Assembly (NCBI RefSeq): GCF_013364275.1
Contig: NZ_CP054932.1
Span: forward strand, 3,720,001-3,784,000
DNA length: 64,000 nt
Direction of reading: 5' to 3'
From: Actinomadura sp. NAK00032
GTDB lineage: Bacteria; Actinomycetota; Actinomycetes; Streptosporangiales; Streptosporangiaceae
A program made the translations under genes and the position numbers. The notes under the pieces are model-generated. The model was not told the DNA's origin. It saw only the letters and a program-made list of their open reading frames with translations, and did no database searches. Of the stretch, positions 58,022-64,000 are shown one piece after another (positions within the stretch are counted from its first letter, which is position 1; every line of letters starts with the position of its first letter).

Positions 58022-58780
58022 ATGGCGAACGCGGCGCAGAACGATCTGCCGTCCGGTGGCCGGACGCATCCGGGGGGCGGGGCGCCCATGCCGCGCCGAG
58101 CCCCGTCGGCGGCACCCCGCGGCAAGGGGCGGTGGTCGGTCCAAGCGGGCCTCGGAGCCGACGCCGGCGTCCAGGCCAGGCGGGCCGAACTGTACATCCC
58201 GTCCGGGGTGACCTTCGAATCCTGGCTGCACATCGGCCGCAACCTCAAAATGATCACCGACTCGTCCGCCTGGTGGCTCGGCGACTGGCTCGTATACGGC
58301 GAGAACCGCTTCCCGGACCGCTACCGCGTCGTCCTGGCGGAGACGGCCCTCGACTACCAGACGCTGCGCAACTACGCCTGGGTGGCGCGCCGCTTCCCGG
58401 CCTGGCGCCGGCGGGACGCGCTGAGCCTGCAGCACCACGCGGAGACCGCCGCGCTCCCGAGCGTCGAACAGGACAGGTGGCTCGCGCGCGCGGAAAAGGA
58501 GAAATGGTCGACGCGCCGCCTCCGCGCGGAACTCAGGCGCGTACGCGAACTGTCGGGAGAACTGCGCAGAAAACCCCCGACCAAGGTCGTCGTGAACCTC
58601 GACGCCGGCCGCCGAGATTTATGGACGCAGGCGGCCGAGGCGGCAAGAATGCCACTCCTGGAATGGATAGCCAAGGTAGTCGACGAAGCCGCCGCAGACC
58701 CGGACTCACCTCCCGCCGACCCCCCGCCGCCGATCCACGCCGCACCCGCCCAAGAACTCCAGGCAACGGAAAGCGACTGA
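58022..58780 (+). CDS. LmbU-family pathway activator (with a TTA codon)
   Basis: A 252-residue protein, SD GAGGAGG. The core (VTFESWLHIGRNL, SSAWWLGDWLVYGENRF, DYQTLRNYAWVARRFPAWRRRD, LQHHAETAALP) matches LmbU, the lincomycin activator, and the homologues found in other clusters including, from memory, himastatin. LmbU proteins bind DNA through an unusual C-terminal HTH and switch on cluster promoters. Leu200 is a TTA codon (58619-58621), rare in this GC-rich DNA, which would make the protein dependent on the bldA tRNA. The C-terminus has a Pro/Asp-rich tail. It is a candidate binder of the three palindromes. Confidence 0.88.
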   Translation: MANAAQNDLPSGGRTHPGGGAPMPRRAPSAAPRGKGRWSVQAGLGADAGVQARRAELYIPSGVTFESWLHIGRNLKMITDSSAWWLGDWLVYGENRFPDRYRVVLAETALDYQTLRNYAWVARRFPAWRRRDALSLQHHAETAALPSVEQDRWLARAEKEKWSTRRLRAELRRVRELSGELRRKPPTKVVVNLDAGRRDLWTQAAEAARMPLLEWIAKVVDEAAADPDSPPADPPPPIHAAPAQELQATESD

Positions 58781-58835
58781 CGACCGTCGCCAGAACCGAG
58801 TCTCGCGGCTCCCGGCCGCGCACCCCCATCTCCCA

Positions 58836-59501
58836 TCACCCTCCATCGCCGGCGCGGTGGGCGGCGGAGGCCATGCCGAGCCAGGTGTGGGGGTTGCCTT
58901 CCCAGCACCAGCCGAGTTTGGGGGCGTTCTTGCTGATCCATATCGCCGGGACGCGGCGGTCGCCGCAGCGTGAGCCGCCCAGGGAGTAGCAGTTGTTCTT
59001 GACCAGGACCTCCGGGAACTGGGTGGTCATGGCTATGCCCTCCTCGATGGTGAGCAGCGTCCGCCCCCGGGCGCCGATGGTCTCCATGGCGTCGTTGGGG
59101 ACGACGCCGCAGAACTCCTCACCGCGTTCGACGCCGAACAGCAGGTAGACCGGCCGGTCGGGGAGGTCGGCCTCCTTGATGGCGACGAAGCGTTCGAGGG
59201 ACCCGGGTTCGAAGGAATGGTCGACGAAGCCCGGCTTGGTCTTTCCGCGCAGGGTGGTGCGCGGCATCATCTGCTCGATCGGGACGACCTGGCGCTGCAC
59301 CACCAGCAGGAAGGAAAGCCGGCCGGCATCGGGCTCGTGACCGAGGCTCCCGCCGTTCACGGCGGCCGTCCGCAAGGGCGCGGCCAAGGCGTGGAACTGC
59401 TCCGGGGTCATGCCGGCCATCGCCGGATAATCGTGCTCGACCAGGGTGTGGACCTGCCGGTCGAATTCTGCGCCCGCGTCGAAGGTCGGCTGCGGTGTCA
59501 T
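58836..59501 (-). CDS. DUF5701 family protein
   Basis: A 221-residue protein recognised from FDRQVHTLVEHDYPAMAGMT, LLTIEEGIAMTTQFPEVL, CYSLGGSRCGDRRVPAIWIS and LGWCWEGNPHTWLGMASAA. The family is widespread in actinobacteria, has no known function, and has conserved Cys/Arg/Trp residues near the C-terminus. No membrane segment is visible. It lies at the edge of the cluster and is probably not part of it. Confidence 0.8.
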   Translation of the reverse strand: MTPQPTFDAGAEFDRQVHTLVEHDYPAMAGMTPEQFHALAAPLRTAAVNGGSLGHEPDAGRLSFLLVVQRQVVPIEQMMPRTTLRGKTKPGFVDHSFEPGSLERFVAIKEADLPDRPVYLLFGVERGEEFCGVVPNDAMETIGARGRTLLTIEEGIAMTTQFPEVLVKNNCYSLGGSRCGDRRVPAIWISKNAPKLGWCWEGNPHTWLGMASAAHRAGDGG

Positions 59502-59544
59502 GGGGTCCTTTCGTGAGATCCGGCGATTCAGGGGCGGGAACCGC

Positions 59545-60420
59545 TCAGGGGGTGATGCGGGCGAGGGCGCCGGTTTCCAGCGCCGCCCACAGGGCGCCGT
59601 CCGGGCCGAGGGTGATGCCGTGGGGTTCCGAGCCGGGGGTGGGCAGGTCGTGCACCTGGATCACGCCGTCGCCGGTGATGGAGCCGACGCGGTTGCCGCC
59701 CCACTCGGTGAACCACTGCTCGCCGTTGGGGCCGGGTGTGATGGCGTGCGGCCGGGCGGTCCGGTCGGGCAGCGCGAACTCGGTCACCCGCCCGCCGGTG
59801 GTCATCCGGCCGATCTGCCCGGCGGCGATCTCGACGAACCACAGGCAGCCGTCGTGTCCGGCCGCGATGCCCACCGGCGCGGCGGCCTCGGTCGGCAGGG
59901 GGTGGACGGCGATCGCTCCGTCCATGCCGATCCGCCCGATCGCGTTGGCCTGGTTCAGGGTGAACCACATGCCGCCGTCCGCGCCGGCGGTGATCGCGGA
60001 GGGGAACGCGCCGGTGGCGGGGAGCGGGAACTCGCTGACCCGGCCCTCGGTGGTGATCCGGCCGATCCGGTCGGCGGCGGTCTGGGTGAACCACAAGGCC
60101 CCGTCCGGCCCGGCGGCGATGCCGTACGGGCCGCAGTCCGGGGCGGGCAGCGCGAACTCCGAGACCGTGCCGTCGGGGGCGATCCGGCCGATCCGGTGCG
60201 CCCGGTATTCGGTGAACCACAGCGCCCCGTCCGGCCCGGTCGTGATGATCGTCGGCCCGCACGCCGGATCGAGCCGGTGGATGGTGGGCTCCTCCCCGGG
60301 GACGAGCCGGCCGATACCGCCGCCGTGGACGAGCGTGAACCACAACGCGCCGTCCGCGCCCGTGGTGACCGCGTACGGGCCGCCGCCGCGACCGGCTACG
60401 ACGTGCTCCTCGATGATCAA
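59545..60420 (-). CDS. vgb: Virginiamycin B lyase (streptogramin B C-O lyase)
   Basis: A 291-residue beta-propeller with repeated DGALWFTE-like blades throughout. It aligns with staphylococcal Vgb over its whole length: GPYAVTTGADGALWFT at the start, PHAITPGPNG, and the C-terminal EPHGI His and WAALE Glu that match the catalytic His270/Glu284 pair. Vgb linearises type B streptogramins by breaking the threonyl ester. The start is a TTG at 60420, overlapping the Vat stop by four bases (TTGA). With vat it forms a two-gene resistance operon. Confidence 0.88.
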   Translation of the reverse strand: MIIEEHVVAGRGGGPYAVTTGADGALWFTLVHGGGIGRLVPGEEPTIHRLDPACGPTIITTGPDGALWFTEYRAHRIGRIAPDGTVSEFALPAPDCGPYGIAAGPDGALWFTQTAADRIGRITTEGRVSEFPLPATGAFPSAITAGADGGMWFTLNQANAIGRIGMDGAIAVHPLPTEAAAPVGIAAGHDGCLWFVEIAAGQIGRMTTGGRVTEFALPDRTARPHAITPGPNGEQWFTEWGGNRVGSITGDGVIQVHDLPTPGSEPHGITLGPDGALWAALETGALARITP

Positions 60421-61073
60421 CGGCTCTCCCCGAGACGGTGCTGGACGGCGATGCCCTCGATGTCGGCCGGGGTCCCGGCCATGATGGTGCGGGCGTGCTC
60501 GGTGACCAGGCCGGCGGGCCAGTCCCACCAGGCGGCACGGTGCAGCCGGTCCACGTCGGCGCCATCGAAGCGGCGCCGGATCTCCCGCGCCGGATTGCCG
60601 CCCACGATCGTGTAGGGCGGTACGTCCGCCGTGACGACCGCACCGGCCGCGATGATGGCCCCGTCGCCGATACGCACGCCGGGCATGACGACGGACTGGT
60701 AGCCGAACCACACGTCGTTCCCGACGACGGTGTCGCCCCGGCTGGGCATGGCGGTGACGACGTCCAGGGTCCGCTCGGCCCACCGGCCGCCGAACATGGT
60801 GAACGGGAACGTGGACACGCCCATCGTCGGGTGCTCGGCGCCGGCCATCAGGAACCTGGTCCCGGACGCGATCGCGCAGTACCTGCCGATGATCAGCCGC
60901 TCGGGTCCGTAGGCGTAGAGCACGTTGCGGTGCTCGAAGTCGGGCGCGTGGTCGGGATCGTCGTAGTACGTGTACTCGCCCACGACGATCGCCGGCGAGC
61001 TGACCAGCGGTTTGAGGAACACCACCCGGTCGTGGGCCGGCAGCGGGTGGACGGTGGTCGGGTCGGGAGACAA
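60417..61073 (-). CDS. Vat-family streptogramin A O-acetyltransferase
   Basis: A hexapeptide-repeat acetyltransferase of about 218 residues. Family motifs: RVVFLKPLV, VGEYTYYDDP, IGRYCAIASGTRFLMAGAEHP with the catalytic His, FPFTMFGG, DTVVGNDVWFGY, VGGNPAREIRRRF, WWDWP. Vat enzymes acetylate the hydroxyl of type A streptogramins using acetyl-CoA. I prefer a TTG start at 61073 because AAGGA precedes it; a GTG at 61115 has its ribosome site directly abutting. Co-transcribed with vgb and divergent from a LysR regulator. Confidence 0.85.
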   Translation of the reverse strand: MSPDPTTVHPLPAHDRVVFLKPLVSSPAIVVGEYTYYDDPDHAPDFEHRNVLYAYGPERLIIGRYCAIASGTRFLMAGAEHPTMGVSTFPFTMFGGRWAERTLDVVTAMPSRGDTVVGNDVWFGYQSVVMPGVRIGDGAIIAAGAVVTADVPPYTIVGGNPAREIRRRFDGADVDRLHRAAWWDWPAGLVTEHARTIMAGTPADIEGIAVQHRLGESR

Positions 61074-61200
61074 CGAGAGTCCTTCGCAGATCGGTCGGCG
61101 TCGCAGTGGTTCCACCCTCCGTCAGGGGGCCGTTCCTGATCAACGTGGACTTCGTAAACTGATCGATAACCCCGCTGTTATGGATCGGAACGAGGCGCGA
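61074..61200. promoter_or_regulatory. Divergent promoter between vat and the LysR regulator
   Basis: Short region containing two TGATC-centred elements (about 61136-61142 and 61160-61166) near the lysR start, separated by roughly two helical turns. This resembles a LysR-type paired binding site, but no clear T-N11-A symmetry could be fixed by eye. Confidence 0.4.
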
Positions 61201-62088
61201 GTGGAGCTGCGCGACATAGAGATCTTCCTGGCCCTGGCCGAGGAACTGCACTTCGGCCGCACCGCCGAGCGGCTGCACGTCTCCCAGGCCCGCGTCAGCC
61301 AGGCGATCAAGAAGCAGGAGCGCCGCATCGGCGCCCCGCTGTTCGACCGCACCAGCCGCAGGGTGCGCATCACTCCCGCCGGAGAGCACCTGTACCGGGA
61401 GCTCAGCGCCGGCTACCGCCAGATCATGGACGGGATCGAGGCGGTGTCCGCCGCCGCCCGCGGCACCTCGGGGACGCTGACCCTGGGCGCCATGGGGCCG
61501 CAGGCCTGGATGATCCAGGAGGCGGTGGAGCTGTTCCGGACCCGTTACCCGGCCGTCCGGATCCGCCACCGGGACATCAACCCGATGGATCCCCTCTCCC
61601 TGCTCCGCTCCGGCGAGATCGACCTCGGACTGCTCTGGCTGCCGATCCGCGAACCCGACCTCACCGTCGGCCCGGTCACGCACACGTCCGCGCCCGTGCT
61701 CATGGTCGCCGACACCCACCCCTTCGCCGGGCGCGAATCCATTCGCCTGGAGGACTTCGGCGACTGCACCTTCATCTCGCCCAAGTCCGCGGTCCCGGCC
61801 TACGTCGAGGAGGTCTTCCACCCCTCCCACACCCCGGCCGGCCGTCCCATCCGACGCGGGCCGCGGATCGCGAGCTGGCACGACCTGCTGACGGCGGTGA
61901 GTTCGGGTCAGGCCGTCGCCGCGACCGTGGCCGAGGCCGCCCGCTTCTACCCCTGGCCCAACCTGGTCTACGTCCCCGTCCGCGACGCCCCGCGCTGCCG
62001 ATGGGCGCTCGTCTGGCGCACCGCCAACAGAGCCCCGCTCCTCCAGGCTTTCGCCCAGACCGTCCGAGACCTCGACACCCCCGGCTAG
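61201..62088 (+). CDS. LysR-family transcriptional regulator
   Basis: A 295-residue protein from GTG 61201 (VELRDIEIFLALAEELHFGRTAERL, with GAGG five bases upstream); ATG 61180 is an alternative without a good ribosome site. It has an N-terminal winged HTH (HVSQARVSQAIKKQERRIGAPLF) and a LysR substrate-binding domain from about 90. Divergent from the vat-vgb pair, so probably their inducer-responsive activator. Confidence 0.88.
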   Translation: MELRDIEIFLALAEELHFGRTAERLHVSQARVSQAIKKQERRIGAPLFDRTSRRVRITPAGEHLYRELSAGYRQIMDGIEAVSAAARGTSGTLTLGAMGPQAWMIQEAVELFRTRYPAVRIRHRDINPMDPLSLLRSGEIDLGLLWLPIREPDLTVGPVTHTSAPVLMVADTHPFAGRESIRLEDFGDCTFISPKSAVPAYVEEVFHPSHTPAGRPIRRGPRIASWHDLLTAVSSGQAVAATVAEAARFYPWPNLVYVPVRDAPRCRWALVWRTANRAPLLQAFAQTVRDLDTPG

Positions 62089-62151
62089 CCGCCGCGGACA
62101 CCGCTCTGTGCTCAGGGCTCTCGGCGACCAGGGCCCCAAGCCGGTCATGAT

Positions 62152-62172
62152 CTTGGCTGGCTGGGAGCCAAG
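62152..62172. terminator. Possible bidirectional hairpin between convergent genes
   Basis: CTTGGCT (62152-62158) pairs with AGCCAAG (62166-62172) across a 7-base loop, in the 129-bp gap between lysR (+) and the hypothetical gene (-). There is no T-tract, so termination is uncertain. Confidence 0.35.
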
Positions 62173-62217
62173 CGCGAGCATCGCAGCGGGACGGTACGTC
62201 CGGTGGCTGCGGTGGCG

Positions 62218-62628
62218 TCAGAGGCAGATCTCCTCGTCGCGTTCGACGACCGCGTCGACGGCCAGGTGCAGCAGGGCCGTCAGACGGGGTTCGAGTTCGT
62301 CGGCGGGGACGGCGCCGACGAGGGCGGAGAGCGTGATCCGATCGCGGGCCGCGACGGCGGCGAGCACCCGCGCGGTCCAGCGCGCCGGAGCCGGCGCCCG
62401 TTCGATGTCGGGGCGGACGCCGGTGCCCGGCGGGTGCTCGTCCAGGATCGTCCTGCACCAGACGGTGACGAGGCGTTCCACCGCGGCGGGCCCGCGGCTG
62501 ACGGCTAGGGCGGTCAGGGCGCGGCTCCGGCGGTGCTCTCCGTAGACGGCGGCCGTCAGCGCCCGCCCGGCCAGCAGCCCGGCGTGCCAGCGGAGGGTGA
62601 TTTCGGCTGCCCTGTGCCGGATCGGCAT
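62218..62628 (-). CDS. Hypothetical protein
   Basis: A 136-residue protein with a good ribosome site (GGGAGG) before ATG 62628 and GC-rich third positions. It is mostly alpha-helical by composition, with Ala/Arg/Leu-rich helices and no signal peptide, membrane span or recognisable motif. It starts 16 bp after the stop of the membrane protein at 62645, so it may be co-transcribed with the sigma-factor operon. I do not recognise the family. Confidence 0.6.
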   Translation of the reverse strand: MPIRHRAAEITLRWHAGLLAGRALTAAVYGEHRRSRALTALAVSRGPAAVERLVTVWCRTILDEHPPGTGVRPDIERAPAPARWTARVLAAVAARDRITLSALVGAVPADELEPRLTALLHLAVDAVVERDEEICL

Positions 62629-62644
62629 CGCCGCCTCCCAGCGG

Positions 62645-63511
62645 TCAGTCGCAGAGCGTGGGGCGCGGGCTGGTCAGGCCGTCGGTGCAGTCCTCGGGGA
62701 CGAAGCCGGCCTCTTCCGTCGGGACCTGCGGCCGCCACGTGTGGACGGCCTTGCCCGCGCCGTCGTAGCCGGTCACGGTCGCGACGCGGATCGTGGGCGA
62801 GCTCATCGCGCCCTCCGACATCGGGCCGGTCGCCTCGTCGTCCGGCATCATCCGGGTCGGGGTCTGGGCGATGAAGAAGCCGTCGTGGACGGCGACCCGC
62901 GCGGTACGCCCGCCGTCCCACGCCACGTCGACGCGGGTCACGCCGGGCTTGGCGCGGCCGACGACCACGGCGTGCAGTTCGTCCCACTTCATGGCCTGCA
63001 CCTGCCGGATGCCGTCCACGCGGAGCGGCGCGTCGAAGCCGAAGAGGCCGCCGTCCGTCCCGCCGGGCCAGGCGTGCACCTGCGGCGGTTCGGTGTTGTC
63101 GCCCCCGCCGGTCACGCAGAGGACGTAGCCGCGGGCGCCGCCGATCTCCACGAGCTGCCCGCCCGGCACCCGCTGCCGCGTCAGCACCCGGAAGTCCGAC
63201 ACCCGTCCGCCGCGCAGGCAGGCGCGGGTGATCGCCCGCTCCTCGGGGGTGTCGTCCGGCAGCGCGTCCGCGATCCGCGACGGCCCTCCCGTGGGGCCGA
63301 GGACGCGGGACTCGGGCCGGTCGCCACCCGCGATGACGGCGACGGGGACGACGGCCGCCAGGGCGAGCGCCGCCGCACCGGCGGCCGTCCTCATCCGGCG
63401 GCGGGCGGCGGTGCGGAGGGCGCGGTCGGTGAGGCGGTCGGTGAGGTCGTCGGCGGGCTCGGCGCGGTCGGCGAGCGCGGTGAGGGCGTCCTTGAGCATC
63501 TGGTCGGTCAT
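62645..63511 (-). CDS. Membrane-anchored protein, putative anti-sigma partner
   Basis: A 288-residue protein: cytosolic N-terminus (MTDQMLKDALTALADRAE), a basic RRRM stretch, a single membrane span at about 42-63 (AAGAAALALAAVVPVAVIAG) and an extracytoplasmic domain of about 220 residues with Cys pairs. It overlaps the sigma-factor stop by ATGA. This position and topology fit the membrane partner of SigE-family ECF factors, but no zinc anti-sigma motif is visible, so the role is inferred from context. Confidence 0.7.
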   Translation of the reverse strand: MTDQMLKDALTALADRAEPADDLTDRLTDRALRTAARRRMRTAAGAAALALAAVVPVAVIAGGDRPESRVLGPTGGPSRIADALPDDTPEERAITRACLRGGRVSDFRVLTRQRVPGGQLVEIGGARGYVLCVTGGGDNTEPPQVHAWPGGTDGGLFGFDAPLRVDGIRQVQAMKWDELHAVVVGRAKPGVTRVDVAWDGGRTARVAVHDGFFIAQTPTRMMPDDEATGPMSEGAMSSPTIRVATVTGYDGAGKAVHTWRPQVPTEEAGFVPEDCTDGLTSPRPTLCD

Positions 63512-64000
63512 GGTCGGCTCCCGGTGGGGGTGAGATGGGCGGCCAGGTCGGGAGCGAGTTCCCGGAGCCGGGCGACGGCGCGGTGGGTCTGGCTGCGGAC
63601 GGTGCCGACCGAGCAGCCCATGATCGCGGCGACCTCGCGTTCGGGCAGGTCCTCGTAGTAGCGCAGGACGAGCACGGCCCGCTTGCGCGGCGGCAGCGCC
63701 AGCAGCGCGCGTTCCAGCGCCAGCCGCAGGTCGACGTCCGGGCTCGCGGACGGCAGCTCCGGCGGCTCCGCGACGACCGACTCGCGGCGCCGCCGGCGCC
63801 ACCGGTTGACCTGCTCGTTGTACATGGCGCGGCGGACGTAGCCCTCCGGGTTGTCGCGCACGCGGCCCCATCGCGCGGCCGTCTTGGCCAGCGCGTTCTG
63901 CAGCAGGTCCTCAGCGGCGTGCTGGTCCCCGGCCAGCACGTACGCCGTCCGGATGAGGCTGCCGGACCGTGCCGCCACGAACGCGGCGAAGCTCTCGCGG
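63508..64000 (-). CDS. SigE-family RNA polymerase sigma factor (5' end outside window)
   Basis: Partial gene running off the right edge; the frame is open to 64000 (RESFAAFVAARSGSLIRTAYVLAGD), while an internal ATG at 63978 would truncate region 2. Sigma region 2 (HAAEDLLQNALAKTAARWGRV) and region 4 (ALPPRKRAVLVLRYYEDLPEREVAAIMGCSVGTVRSQTHRAVARL) are both clear. This is the short SigE-like ECF class common in actinobacteria. Co-transcribed with the membrane protein at 62645. Confidence 0.88.
   Translation of the reverse strand, partial: RESFAAFVAARSGSLIRTAYVLAGDQHAAEDLLQNALAKTAARWGRVRDNPEGYVRRAMYNEQVNRWRRRRRESVVAEPPELPSASPDVDLRLALERALLALPPRKRAVLVLRYYEDLPEREVAAIMGCSVGTVRSQTHRAVARLRELAPDLAAHLTPTGSRP

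Noticed and set aside
1..64000. CRISPR arrays, insertion sequences, tRNA or rRNA genes
   Set aside because: I saw no regularly spaced repeats, no transposase-like frame and no tRNA-like cloverleaf while reading the intergenic regions.

Overview
High-GC actinobacterial DNA. Codons end in G or C almost throughout, and the regulators (SARP, LmbU family, SigE-type sigma factor, Clp-N/HTH pair) and DUF5701 are typical of Streptomyces/Streptosporangiales-type genomes; I cannot fix the genus. Most of the window, about 1.5-58.8 kb, is one apparently complete nonribosomal peptide cluster. I see no insertion sequence, CRISPR array, tRNA or rRNA.

Layout. (1) 0-1.5 kb: haloalkane dehalogenase and divergent MarR regulator, probably outside the cluster. 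(2) 1.5-10.8 kb: a RiPP-type radical SAM enzyme and an imine-reductase-like 'ornithine cyclodeaminase' on the minus strand, then a plus-strand cassette of adenylation-carrier didomain, B12-type radical SAM enzyme, acyl-CoA dehydrogenase and thioesterase II, which looks like a dedicated pathway building an unusual aliphatic amino acid on its own carrier. (3) 11.0-40.0 kb: the core operon, translationally coupled at most joints: NRPS1 (A-T-E-C-A*-T), thioesterase II, NRPS2 (FAAL-type A-KR-T), NRPS3 (C-A-T-E-C-A-MT-T-C-T-E-C-A-T-TE), ornithine N-hydroxylase, MbtH, P450. (4) 40.0-43.6 kb: antiporter, tryptophan halogenase, flavin reductase. (5) 43.6-54.4 kb: a minus-strand set with piperazate synthase, thioesterase II, mycofactocin-type SDR, Thr-like A-T protein, two P450s, methyltransferase, SARP, plus a beta-trefoil protein and a NarL-type regulator. 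(6) 55.0-58.8 kb: ABC exporter, Clp-N protein, HTH regulator, LmbU-family activator with a TTA codon. (7) 58.8-64 kb: DUF5701, a Vat-Vgb streptogramin-resistance-like pair with a LysR regulator, a hypothetical protein, an anti-sigma-like protein and a partial SigE-type sigma factor.

How it fits together. Domain order and specificity codes read from the sequence suggest a six-residue cyclic peptide or depsipeptide with alternating D/L centres: D-Val-like, X1, D-piperazate, O-methyl-L-Ser, D-X2, L-Trp (probably chlorinated), cyclised by the terminal TE. X1 and X2 sit on modules with a ruined or absent A domain and must be loaded in trans. NRPS2 (hydroxy acid) and the Thr-like A-T protein are the natural suppliers. 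This places the product in the kutzneride/himastatin/chloptosin structural family. It differs in having two radical SAM enzymes and no iron halogenase. Three near-identical 18-bp palindromes (TGTCCCGTCGACGGGACA type) sit in front of three cluster transcription units and probably form a shared regulon operator.
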